Source of the DNA: Lates calcarifer
Taxonomy: Eukaryota > Chordata > Actinopteri > Centropomidae
NCBI RefSeq assembly: GCF_001640805.2
Contig: NC_066837.1
Location: 28,458,789-28,522,788, forward strand
DNA length: 64,000 bases
Direction of reading: 5' to 3'
A program made the translations under genes and the position numbers. A model generated the notes under the pieces. That model had not been told where the DNA came from, made no database searches, and saw nothing but the letters and a program-made list of their open reading frames with translations. Each line of letters starts with the position of its first letter. The stretch's first letter is position 1. Positions 27,618 to 38,401 of this stretch are shown here, piece by piece.

Positions 27618-27976
27618 AGTGAGTCACTAGCACATTGTCATGTGTTGCTGAGAGAGGTTAAGTGAAAGCAGCTTACTGCAGTGAAAGAAAGGCTGTTAAA
27701 ACTAAACCAACCACAGGAAACAACAGATCATCACCACACTCTGCCCTCCTTTGAAGCCTGTAACACTATCTACATTTGTATATTAATATGAGTTATTGCA
27801 TTTGTATATGCAGAGTGAAGGCCTGTAGAAGTCATTGCTGGTATCCTCAGATTGCAGGTTCTAGCTCAAAGGAGGTACTGTTTTGTATGGACCTAAATAG
27901 TAAAGAGTTGATCTTTAAAATCCCATACAACTCTATGATGTGAGTCTGTATGTGTGATACGTGTTTGTCAATTATA

Positions 27977-28008
<32 letters not shown>

Positions 28009-30369
28009 GCTTTGTGATGAGACAGTTAATCCGCACCAAGCAGCTGTATGACGTCCATCTCATTGAGCTCACTGAGCAGATGGAAACTCCATGGATTAGC
28101 TCTCATAAACACACAACAGCCCGGCGTAGTTATTCATACACTCTCCATTCGGCAAACAAAGTAGTATGCTGTTAGACAAGGAGATACAAACAGATAAAAA
28201 GGAGAGCTAGTGGGATAGATACATAACAGAAAGGGGAAAGAGAAAAGGAAGTTTCTGTGAAAACAAATAGTTGTTTGACAGTATACTTATTTAGTCAACT
28301 AATATCATTTACTTCATTTTTTTCTTTGTCTTTTTGTGGATTGTCACATTCTTAACTGTGACTGCAGACTGTAAGAATGACAGTCATCAGTTTTTCAAAG
28401 TGAGTATTAGGCAGAGTTTCCTGATTACCTTAAAGTAACCTCTAGTGTGTGATCTGACAATCACTGTAGAAATACACTTAACTAAACAGTTTGTGTCTTC
28501 TGTTGCAGTGTTCCCACCGTCCCAGTGAAGAACCTCAATGGATCCAGTCCTGTTCACCCTGCACTGGCTGGTAGGAACATACACAGGGCTGCTACCAGTC
28601 ACAGATATGCAAAGTCAGAAATTTATAAGACACCAGAGAGGAAGAATCTATAATTTGAGCCTAAAAACATGGAATTTAACTCTTCTAACAAAGACTATTT
28701 TTCACCTTTTTGGTATTTCAGGGATCACAGGAATCCTGATGAGTGCCGCCGCTCTGCCCGTGTGTCTAACTAGGCCTCCTAAACTCGTGCTGCACCCTCC
28801 GCCTGTTAGCAAAAGTGACATCAAACCAGTGCCAGGATTTGGCCACTGTTGCAGGAAGACCACTAAGAAACAAGTTCGCAAGGGTAAGCATTAAAATTTT
28901 CTCTCCTTGAAATGCCAATATTTTCAAATCATTGACGTTACCTGGAGCCTGATGAAAGACAGACTTTAGCAGTTAGTCTCTCCATTTATTGTCAGCCTCT
29001 CTACTTTACTACTCTAGAAATTCACCAACAGGTGACACACACAGGTTAACATCCTAGATTTTTTAATGCAGTTCATTTCATTCATCACTCCTCTCCTCTT
29101 TGCAGGTAAAACTCCAGAGGAGGTGGTAAAGAAATACCTACAGAAAGTTAAAAGTCCACCAGAGGAGGTATGACCTGTGTTTGTGTGTATATCTTTTGTA
29201 GTGCTAACTTGTGACTCATAATAACAGTAAAGATATGGAGGGATAAAGTTTTCATTATGGGTTTTCTTTTTCTTTCTCTTTCCTTGTCTTCTCTAGGACT
29301 GTACCATCTGTATGGAGCCATTGGGGGGTCCATCTGGATACAAAGGTCCAGGGGTAGGGCCTGTTTCTAGGGCAGAGTCAGTTGGGCGACTAGCACAGTG
29401 TGGACACCAGTACCATTTCCAGTGTCTGGTGGCCATGTATAACAATGGCAACAAGGACGGCAGGTAGGTTAGAGACAGATAACACTCCTCTCCATTCCCT
29501 CTTCAAGTATTGAGCTCTATAATCAATCAATTTTTGCATCTCTTTTCAGTCTTCAGTGTCCCACTTGTAAAACCATCTATGGCGTAAAGACAGGCAACCA
29601 ACCGGCAGGGAAGATGGAATACCACGTCATCCCTCATTCTCTACCAGGGCACCCTGACTGCAAAACCATACGCATCATCTACAACATACCACCAGGCATT
29701 CAGGTACTTGAAAAGAACTGGGCTAACAGTAGTTTTTGTTTTATACTCAGATGTGTTATTACATTGTTAATTGTTACTAATGTTAATCCTCCAACTCTCC
29801 TTTCAGGGACTAGAGCATCCAAACCCAGGGAAGCCCTTCACTGCCAGAGGCTTTCCCCGACACTGCTACCTCCCAGACAGCGACAAAGGACGCAAGGTAA
29901 ATACAATCTACCTTTGACATACCCCCCTCAACCTATGTAAATCCATAGTTAATACAATAATTTAAAGGTATTTTTGACATTTACCTTTCATCCTTAACCC
30001 TAACCTGTTTTCAGGTGCTGAGACTGCTCCTAGTAGCGTGGGACCGCAGGTTGATCTTTTCAGTTGGTACTTCGAGCACTACGGGAGAATCTGACACTGT
30101 CATCTGGAATGAGGTACATACTCAATAACAGGAGACTCTAACACAAGAATTTGAGTTTGGCTGACTATAGTTTGTGATACATGCATATCAGATTTGTTGT
30201 TACTGAAACTAAAGACAACTTTTTCCTTCTCTTCAAGGTCCACCATAAGACAGAGTTTGGCTCCAACCTGACGGGCCACGGCTTCCCCGACCCTGGACAC
30301 CTCGACAACGTTCTGGAAGAGCTTCGAGCTCAGGGCATCACAGAGGATGATGGACTGATGGAAAAGTGA
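9153..30369 (+). CDS. dtx4: Deltex-family E3 ubiquitin ligase, DTX4-like
   Basis: Eleven coding exons join without a frame break to 752 codons: 9153-9363, 20881-21095, 21235-22139, 28509-28570, 28722-28883, 29106-29167, 29297-29463, 29550-29703, 29807-29896, 30015-30113 and 30238-30369. Exons 1-2 encode two WWE domains (residues ~1-155; [16 protein letters not shown], then [17 protein letters not shown]), which in deltex proteins bind Notch ankyrin repeats and ADP-ribose. Exon 3 gives a CSCQQC motif (217-222) and a Gly/Ser/Pro-rich linker. The RING has C541, C544, C574, H576, H579, C582, C598 and C601. The deltex C-terminal domain (~606-752) follows, with FPRHCYLPD and [14 protein letters not shown]. 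The N-terminus starting [12 protein letters not shown] is the DTX4 form rather than DTX1 or DTX2. Expected role: cytosolic/endosomal ubiquitin ligase in Notch and innate signalling. The gene looks intact; paralogue assignment is from memory. Confidence 0.9.
11981..12143 (+). repeat. teleost LINE/SINE-type 3' tail
   Basis: Contains the widely recurring tail with GTGTGAATGGCTGTTTGTCT, GCGATGGACTGGTGATC, GCTGGGATAGGCT and ending in ATGGATGG units. It is the 3' portion of the family whose 5' part appears at 52471-52622, 60494-60650 and 63702-63846. Inactive fragment. Confidence 0.7.
12150..12190. mobile_element. hAT-type terminal fragment
   Basis: GAGTTGATTGAATTGTTACACCCCTA matches the end of the fragment at 5806-5876 and sits directly after the LINE/SINE tail. 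A short dead fragment. Confidence 0.45.
14016..14130. mobile_element. hAT-like repeat fragment
   Basis: It starts with GGGGTGTAAATCAC and continues with TATCATGATACGATATTATA and further alternating ATCGAT-like units, characteristic of the ends of fish hAT-derived MITEs. The other end was not located. Confidence 0.45.
19284..19315. repeat. (AC)n microsatellite
   Basis: Sixteen uninterrupted AC units in dtx4 intron 1; likely length-polymorphic. Confidence 0.95.
22730..23217. mobile_element. piggyBac-like MITE with TTAA target sites
   Basis: TTAA at 22730-22733 is followed by CCCTTTATCGGGCA (22734-22747). At the other end TGCCCGGTAAAGGG (23200-23213) is followed by TTAA (23214-23217). The two termini are inverted repeats with one mismatch, both start with CCC and both sit in a TTAA, as known for piggyBac-type elements. 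The element is 480 bp with no transposase ORF. Internally, GTTACCATATGTGG and GTTACCATATATAG (22877 and 23181) are related direct repeats. Confidence 0.8.
23079..23138. repeat. (AT)n-(GATA)n compound microsatellite
   Basis: About 44 bp of AT followed by four GATA units, inside the piggyBac-like MITE. Confidence 0.95.
24218..24277. repeat. 20-bp pyrimidine minisatellite, 3 copies
   Basis: Three head-to-tail units beginning GCCCCCTCCTCT at 24218, 24238 and 24258, nearly pure pyrimidine, inside a longer CT-rich tract (about 24180-24480). Confidence 0.85.
27584..27617. repeat. (CA)n microsatellite
   Basis: Seventeen CA units in dtx4 intron 3. Confidence 0.95.
27978..28007. repeat. (ATG)n triplet repeat
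   Basis: Ten ATG units. The poly-Met open frame it creates is an artefact of the repeat. Confidence 0.95.
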
Positions 30370-33300
30370 AAGGATCAAAGACCAGCAGAGAAAGAGGAGA
30401 CATCAGCGAGAGCAGTGGAGAGTGGAAGGGTGAATAAGAAGTAAAGGAAGAGAAGTGGACCTAACCATGAAAATAACAGAAGTAGAAGGAGGAACATAGG
30501 AGGTCCTGGACTGAAAGGGACTCTCTCTGCCAGCACTTATAAGGGGTGCAAGGGGACTTTTCGGGATATAGAAGATACTGATTTTGTTTTGCAGAGGTAA
30601 CCACTTTTCAAGATACTGATTCAATCACTGCTGGGTTCGCCTGTTAATGCAAGTTTGTCCAGACATCACCGTTTTCAAGCAAGCACATCAACAAAAGTGG
30701 GGCTTTGAGGAAGCAGCACTACAGAAAGAAAAGCAATGCAAAAGAAGAGGAGGATAAGAAAGTAGGAGGAGAAATGATGGCACTCGTGGTTTCAGCTACT
30801 AAACAGCTAGGTACTAAATGTCGAAAAGTGAGAATGAATTGGTACTAATATTTAGGACAAAAACAAGTTTACTTTACTGAGAGTAAGGGTAACATAAAAA
30901 GATGGTAAAATGTTAGAGCAGCTCAATAAAAACTGGGAGTGGAAGGACAAAGAGGAAGACGTTGGAGCAGTGGGAGAGGTTACTGGAGGGAGGGGAACAG
31001 GAATAATATAGCAGAAAGAGAGAGATGGTGAATGAACGTAGCTTAGGATAGGAGTAGAGTAAAATTAACTTGTACGGTACTGTTCAGGTACTTATGCTAT
31101 CAGTGAAAACACAACGAACAAAGAGTGATGGAAGGACAGAAAAACTGCTTGCTTTGTTCAAACCAGCTGCCTGTGTGTGGTTGAAGATTAGTGCTGTTGC
31201 TCCCTCTTGTGGTTTCTTTGATGAACTACACCTCAGACTGCAAGCTACTGGAACAAATCAAAATGTTACCTTTGAGTTATCCTCCTGTGTTACTTTTTGT
31301 CATTACTATAATCCTCATTTAATGTCATTCCATACTTTACCTCTTACTTTTGACTTGATAGGTGTATATGACCTAGGCTCTGTATGTTGAATGACAAAAG
31401 ACCAAACCCAGGCCTTGTCATTTGGGCCTCTTTGGAGTCTTACTATTTACCCACTGTGGTATAAGTTAACCTTAGATACACAGGTACCAGTATTTACATA
31501 TATATCTTTATTTTATTTTATACCCTTTAATGGTTCCCATGGTTTCAATGGATGTAGATGCTGTTGTATCCTATCAGCAATGCAACACTAGTGAGAAAAA
31601 GTGAGAATGTGATTAAAAATCTGATTAAGATGTGCATATTGAGGGATTAGCTATAATTAAGTATTGAGGATTTACGTTAAGGCCTCAGTGTTATGTTGTA
31701 GTTGAACAAGCTTCACCGCCTGTGCTAAAACCCAAGACCAATGAACCAAGCAGCTGGGACTAGTCTTACAGAGAGAAAGCCCCTCAGACTGAACAGAGCG
31801 TTGAAAGGCTGGGGAGTGTGGAGAGGACAAGAGAGGTAGAGCTGAAGGTCAGAGGTCATGTCCTGGTCTGCACAAACACAGTGCTACTAAAGAGAAAAAC
31901 ACCCTCAAATTTCAAATCAAACTTGATCCTGTGTGGTAGAGTGTCAAAACTTGTTAGTGGATATTAATAAATGATTTGGGCAGAAATTCCAGGACACTGG
32001 AATTGCAACACCATTTACTATTAAATTGTCACCCTCAAAAATTAAGGCCTACCAGTAGACAAGGACTTTAGCGCAAGTGAAACTGAAGCAAAATCTGTGA
32101 TTAAACAGACAGTTTTGAAGGTCCCATATTTGCCTACACATGCTTTTATATCCCTCTCTCTATGTGTAATCAAGACATTTAATGGAGACTCAGAATTCTC
32201 TTTCAGATACTTGAGGACTTGAAATTTATCACCTTAAGAGTCAATAGAGGCCCTGTTCATACCCGCAGCTTGGATAATCTGATCACAAGTGCACAGCTCA
32301 AGGTACAGGTATAAATGCACCCAAGACACATTGAGAACACATTGACACTCAATGAGATCTGATCTGAGATCTTCCTACTTAACTGATGTAGTCTGCATCA
32401 GTGGTACTCATTCATCTGGTCCTCACATCATGTAAGCTGGCTTTGACCACAACATCTGAAAATTTCAAAAAGCGAGCATCAATATATTTGACGACTGTGT
32501 CAAACATCTTGGCCAATTTGGTTTGCCTGTAACACGACAGTGAAGAACATTGCTGTCTCTTGCTGGTTAAAAACAACTGTGTTCTATTGAACACATGAAA
32601 GAAAACTAAACCAAAAACAAGAAGAACATCACATTTGGTCCTTACAAATGTGAATGATGTATGTGTTCGTTTAAATAGAGAGTACTTAGAGCTGTCTACT
32701 AGTGATCTGATTACCCAAGATGCATAGAGCTAGACACTTGGCTAGAGTTGCCAAGTGGGAGCAGTTATTTGAGCTGCCCCTGGTCTATGAATCCCATTTA
32801 TTTTTCCCATAGACAGAGTTACGTGACTTGCTATTCTATGGCTTCGATTGGCATAAAATTTTCTACATTATATCATCACTGCAAAAAAATTAGAGAAGCT
32901 TGTGGACATAAAAACAAGATGTACTCCCATGGTACGATTTGGCAAGAAAAATATAATCACTGAGCTTATATTCCAACACATAAGCTAATAACAGCAGGTA
33001 AGAATTAAAGAGGACGGTATTGATAAAACTGAAAACATAATCTACATCTTAAATCTGTTCACATTTAGAATCTTGTTTAATTGTGGGTGGATTCTGCAAC
33101 TATGCTGCCATGTTTTGTTCTCATCTGTAAAGACAAAACCACCACCAACTCTCACTGGCCACTTCTCCATGGCAATGGCAGCCGAGGCCCCTGAGTGTCA
33201 TAGTATATAGACATGTCTGCCATGCTAAATGATGGGCAACACATGATTTCTCCAAAATGAGCTGAAATAATTAAAACTGGTTGCCAAAACAAAAACCTAT

Positions 33301-35189
33301 ATGATTACTCCTGATTGGTTGCCATGGCTAAAAAGATCTGAAAAGGGAGGCTGTGGATTTAACTCCTGTTTTCAGTATAGCGAGTATAGTGAGCGTGTTC
33401 GTCCAATCTGGACGTTTAATTCCTTTAGATAAATTGTCCTGTTTCACAATATGGGGCCTTTAATCTGACTAATCACTAAGGTGACCAGTATTCTTACCTC
33501 AGCAACATCTGTAACACCTCTCTTTTTCTTATCTCCACATCCACCGACTGATAACACGCTGCCCAGTCGGTTGGGTCTGCAAATGACCACTTATCACAGT
33601 GTTATGACACATGTGTGTCTGTGTGTGTGCTTGAGTACTTCTATTTTTGTGAGGACCAGTTTTGAGTTTTATGGGGACATTTTGGCCACTCCTCACATGT
33701 TTAAAGGACTGTTTGAGGGTTAAGACTTGGTTTCAGGGTTCAGGTTAGGGTTAGGATAAGGGGCTAGGTATTATGTCAATGAGGGTCCTCACAAAGATAG
33801 AAGTACAAGTGTGTGTGTGTGTGTGTGTATTTGTGGGAAAGAGAATCTGTTTACTGTGTATACTACCAACATGCTCCCAGTTTAGGGTATTATTCGGGTC
33901 CTCTGTGGAAATCACATCATCCCTTTAACTCTGGTGATGATTGATGATGGTACTCCTGGTACGATAGCTTCTTGATTGCTTTTTATTATGAAATGTAGTT
34001 ACACTTATAGGTTTTTCTTGACATTATTATAGAGTAATTTACCCATATTTCCTTTTGTACATTTATGTTGTAGTAATTATACCTTTTTTCCATTTGGTAC
34101 AGTTGGTTTACAAAGACAGTATTGTTAAATACAGCGTCTTTTTTTCATTGTGTACAGAAGTTAAGCTAATTTTAAGCTGAGCTCATCTTTTCTTTGGAAA
34201 AGGAATTTGATGGTAGACTTTTATCTGAGTGTGTAATGTAATACATTTTAATAGCAAGTCAAAGTCCTTTTACGCTTGCTCTTCTGTGAGGCAAACAATA
34301 CTTTTTTTTTTACATATTGTCTGTCCCACTACTGGTCTGCTACTGATCTAATCCTGATCTGCACTGAGCCTTTATCCACCTAATGCAGCTCTCAACATTT
34401 GTGACCCTGGCCTCATGTCCACCCCTCTTTCAGCAGCAGAACTGTTCAAGTGCAAATGACATTGCTGGCTCTGTTGGCACAGTGACTTGGGAAAACACTG
34501 AAACATTTTGTGTAATCACTAAGTCACTTATAGTGATTTCATTTTGTTTTTGTGTTATTAAAAGAAAGGATTTGATTTTAAACAGTAAATAAGAAATTGA
34601 ATTAAAAGTCATAACTCGATTCATTACCGTTTCTCTCAACGTGCTCTGTCGAATGAACTGTGTCTGATTTGACCATGATTTTGTTACTGTGGGGTTAAAA
34701 GGTGTTGTAGTTCCTCTGTGACAGACCTTCCTCCTGGTGGACACATTATCATGATTGTCTTTGGAGGAGAAGAATGTTGGCTGATTTAAAGGCTCTGATC
34801 CATGGTGTGCAGTGTCTGAAGCCATGTGAACAATGTAGCAAACAGCTATGACCAGTAAATCACCATTTCAGTTTTTCCCTTCTTTCAATGTGTTTTTTCC
34901 ATCATTGTTTCCCATCCATGCTGAAAGCAGTATCTCCTCCAACTGTCTGTGGATAAGAGCCTTCCTTGACATGGTTTTCTTACCTATGAGGGGAGGGTGG
35001 GAAAGAGATGATCATAGGTGCTGGTATGGGAGAGAGAGAGCATCAAAACCTATGATAAGAAAAGCAAAGTGTAAATATTGCAAAATAAATGCTGGAGTAT
35101 GAATGATTAATACAAGAAAAAAAATAAAGAGTGAATGAAACTTACCTGTTGTATTGTTCTAATTCTTAGTAAGCCAGTAGCCCATCAAG
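30370..35189 (+). other. dtx4 3' UTR and downstream region
   Basis: No coding exon was recognised after the dtx4 stop. AATAAA hexamers near 30924 and 31966 are candidate poly(A) signals, and the used site cannot be chosen from sequence. It includes a perfect-looking hairpin element at 33635-33806 followed by a GT tract (about 33809-33829). Confidence 0.5.
33635..33806. repeat. 172-bp inverted-repeat element with TTAGGG-like core
   Basis: GTACTTCTATTTTTGTGAGG (start 33635) and the reverse complement of its 23-bp arm (33784-33806) differ at one base. The interior has GGTTAGGGTTAGG, two telomere-like units. It is flanked by GT tracts on both sides. This is the form of a recurrent short fish palindromic repeat. 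Confidence 0.75.
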
Positions 35190-35440
35190 CCACCTCTCAT
35201 GCCCTAATGGTGGGGGCATTGTTATCATGGAAAAGACTACTCCCATCAGGATAGAAATGTTTCATCATATGTTAAAGATTACAACTCAAAACACATTTGT
35301 ATTGATTTTGCAACGACCATACCAGGAAAACACCCTCCACAGCATAACAGGGCCACCTCATCCCCTTACTATAGGAGTCAGACATTCAGGCCTGTGCTGT
35401 TCTCTCAGCGTAGGCCACACGACACTGAACTCTCAAAAGT
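35190..35440 (-). mobile_element. Tc1-type transposase relic
   Basis: On the minus strand about 35265 to 35193 reads HMMKHFYPDGSSLFHDNNAP, the conserved catalytic-core segment of fish Tc1 transposases (usually ...MMKHFYPDGSGLFQDDNAP), followed by a stop. Flanking bases match the same family only in pieces. A dead fragment. Confidence 0.75.
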
Positions 35441-36143
35441 GCATTCCTCTTTGCAATGAGGGGTTTATGAACTGCAGCTAATATCCCTCTCTATGTTACT
35501 GTTAACAGACATTCATCAAATGTGTGACACCAGTATTGTACTTTTGTACTCATTGTACACTGTAAATATCTGAATGCTTCCACCACTGCTAACTGATTGA
35601 GGCAGCAGTATTCTAGTGGCTCTCGTGTTTTTGGGGGTATTTGCATTTATTTATTTTTGTTAAAGGAGTTTGGTAGTCATATGTAGTGATATCTTACACC
35701 TTAGTATAAAAGTCTATAGGAGAGAGGAGATCCACAACAATCTGAACCAATCTGAAGCACTTTAGTGGACATGTTTTCCACCCCAAAACACAGGAAAACA
35801 ACCAGCTTTTTCCCAGTTGGAGACATGGCTTTCATCTCCTTGTCTCCAAAAGGACCAAGCCTGATCTTTAGTCTGAAATTTGTCCTCCAGAATAACCTAT
35901 GACAAGCTCTAAAATAAAAAATGTGTTCCGGCTTTGTGTTTTTCCACATGCAACACAGATAAGATTCATAAACAAGAAAACAATACTTTTCATTCGGCAA
36001 AGAAATTTCATGCAGTTTGTGCTAACCAGTCCACAATGCATTAAATCCAGTTTCCGATTTTTGCCTTGTGATTTGGTGCACTATCATACTGGAAGTAGCC
36101 ATTAGAAGATGGTAAAAATGAGGCGATAACGGGATGTACATGG
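35441..36143. other. intergenic DNA, nothing recognised
   Basis: No gene or known repeat recognised between two Tc1 relics. Confidence 0.35.
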
Positions 36144-36640
36144 TTAGCAACACAGTGTGCCAAGAAACTGACACAAGGCAGATTCTGACCCTACCATCTG
36201 CTGCCTCGGCAGAAATCCAGATTCATCTGACCAGGCTACGTTTCTCCGGTCCTCTGCCACCCTGCTCTGGTGAACCTGCACCCACTGCAGCTTCAGCTTT
36301 CTGAACCAGCAGGTTCTTCTGCTGCCATAGCCCGTCTGCCTCAAGATCCAACATGTTGTGTATTCTGAGACGCGTCTCTTCTCACCACAGTTGTAAACAG
36401 TGGTTATCTTAGTTACTGAAGCCTTTCTATCAGGTCCAACCAGTCTGTCCATTCTCCTCTGACTTCCGTCATCATCAGGGTGTTTCCACCCACATAACTG
36501 CTGCTTTTCATTTATTCTTTTATGTACTGCAACATTCTGAGTGAACTCTACAGTACAATGTGGAAAAAATCTCAGGAGGTCTGCAGTTGCAGAGATACTG
36601 TACTCAGACCAGCTCATCTGGCACCAACGATCATTCCATG
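36144..36640 (-). mobile_element. Tc1-type transposase relic (second subfamily)
   Basis: A minus-strand frame from 36617 reads MSWSEYSISATADLL, then SQRRMDRLVGPDRKASVTKI, TCWILRQTGYGSRR and NVAWSDESGFLPRQ. This covers the N-terminal DNA-binding half and the first catalytic region (WSDES) of a common fish Tc1 subfamily. The frame breaks before the rest of the DDE domain. Downstream (on plus) 36755-36800 holds three GATGTACAGGT units near the expected element end. Confidence 0.75.
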
Positions 36641-38401
36641 GTCACAGTCACTGAGATCACAACCTTCCCACTCTGACGTTCGATGTGAACATGAGCTGAA
36701 GCTCCTACTCTGCATGGATTTCTACACTTTGAAATCTGAATAATTGAGTGAGCAGATGTCAGATGTACAGGTGATGTACAGGTGATGTACAGGTATTCCC
36801 TGAATGTATCTGTAAACACTGGATTTGACAAAAAAAAAAAAAAAAAAACTGATCAGCTGGAGCCATGCAGTGCTTCCTACCTCATCTGAGTTTCAGCTGC
36901 ATATGAAATCCCTGTTTTATGTAACTGCTGTTTCACCAGAACTACAATGAAGAGCAGGACTTGAAACAGCATCGTGATATAGAATGTAGATAAAATTCAG
37001 CTGTTAAATTAGAAAAGGTGGAAAAAAGACTCAGTATTTCCTCATTCATTAACTGACCTGCTTCAAATTATATAGCTGCAGGTTTACCTGTAGTCTGATC
37101 CCAACCTGTGAAAGGCAGCAATGTGCCGCGATGCATCTAGACGTCGAGAAGAAGCAGAAGAAGAAAGGAAACTAAGGAAGAGGAAGAAAACAGCTCTTTA
37201 TAGAACTCCCCTGACTCGTCACCTAACCTCCCTGTGTGACAGCAGGAAGAACACGATCAGGAAATAGCAGGCGTCGGTAGCGTGCGGTTGTTAGACGAAG
37301 TTAAGAGACGAGAGAACTCTGAAGCAGCTCTGCTCTGTGACACATTTTTTTTCTATAACACTAATGTTGTCAGTGTCGTTAAAAAACACGACTCATTGTT
37401 ATTTAAAAGTTTCGCGCCCGTCATTCACCTCGAGGTCAGACGCCACAAGGTAAACTGTGTGAAAGAGAAGTGAGAGACCAGTCAGTCAAGCCTTTACTGT
37501 GACCAGTAAACCTGTTGTTAGCCTCAAAATTATGAAGCTAAAACTGTGACAGTAAAATTCTTACACTGGAAACAAAACCTAAACTGGAAAAGGAAACACT
37601 GGCATTTAAATACTGGTACTGGAAAAAAAAAAAAGTTGTATTAGCACTGAAATAAGCTCCACTGAGAAATAAAACACAGAATTACAGTCTTACAATGTCA
37701 TCATCTTATTTCATTGTGATATTTTTTGCATTATGATGTGCTTTCAGTCTCAGTCTGTGGATTTGTCTTTTTTATGTTTTGGATGTTTTTGTCACTGTCA
37801 CTTGTCTTCACTCTCAGGGGGGAGGGGCAAAGAGTTCATGATGGACATATAAGCAGCACTAGATGACAGTGGAGAGGAAAAATTCCCTCTAAGGCAGAAA
37901 CCTCGAGCAGAACCAGATCCAGGGTGGGCGGCCATCTGCCTCGACCGGTTGGGTTGAGAAAGCAGTTCCAGTATGTAATGTGATGCCAGTGTCACTGTTC
38001 TAGCCCCATACAAAAACAGTGAGCTGTAATCTGACTGTGAGATGTCAACAAAAGCATTTGTCAATCCTTTATCTTTGACACTGTTCGTTTCCAATGGTGG
38101 AGCCTACATATACTTTTAAGGCGTGAATGATCAGAATTTCTTATTACTGTGGTACAGCAGGAAACATTTTATGTCTCAGCTAACAGTCATTTTTTCTGTC
38201 ATAGGTGTGGGAAGACTTCTAACTGTCCAAGCATTTCTGTCCAGACCAAAGAGCCAAGGACTATTTCTGAACTGGTCAGCTGGTGTTTCATGGTGACACA
38301 AAAACTCTCATTCATACTTTATACACCGCTTTGACTGAGCCTATCAACCCAGTATTTGTGTTGGATTCTCTTTGACTCTCTACAGTGTTTTTAAGCTGAA
38401 A
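36641..38401 (+). promoter_or_regulatory. upstream region of the FIIND-CARD gene
   Basis: Contains a poly-A run (36829-36848), a purine-rich segment (37140-37190), and a GC-richer stretch (37200-37450) that may be the promoter. A repeat fragment lies at 37844-37960. TCTCTACAG ending at 38385 is a good acceptor, so the start codon exon (38386-38410) is probably preceded by a 5' UTR exon. The sequence 38205-38274 has acceptor and donor-like ends and could be such an exon. No upstream NACHT, LRR or B30.2 coding exon was seen. Confidence 0.35.
37844..37960. repeat. recurrent teleost interspersed repeat fragment
   Basis: Contains GGGTGGGCGGCCATCTGCCTC and GACCGGTTGGGTTGAGA, part of a repeat very common in fish genomes. 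The fragment at 43327-43430 carries another portion of the same family. It has no coding function. Confidence 0.65.

Larger units (their letters stand above)
22140..28508 (+). other. dtx4 intron 3 (6.4 kb)
   Basis: Donor GTGAGT and acceptor TGTTGCAG. Contains a piggyBac-like MITE, AT/GATA and AC microsatellites, a CT-rich minisatellite and a triplet repeat. No other gene recognised; the remainder is unremarkable AT-rich intron. Confidence 0.7.

Noticed and set aside
27978..28175. ORF starting with ten methionines
   Set aside because: It is created by an (ATG)n triplet repeat in dtx4 intron 3 and runs into unremarkable sequence.
34430..34825. 131-codon minus-strand ORF downstream of dtx4
   Set aside because: No recognisable domain, AT-rich biased composition and no splice context; likely chance.
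37798..38094. 98-codon minus-strand ORF
   Set aside because: It overlaps a dispersed fish repeat (37844-37960); the peptide is a by-product of that repeat.
38205..38274. Possible upstream coding exon of the FIIND-CARD gene
   Set aside because: It has splice-like ends, but its phase does not join to 38386 without a stop codon, and the peptide matches no domain I know. Kept only as a possible UTR exon.
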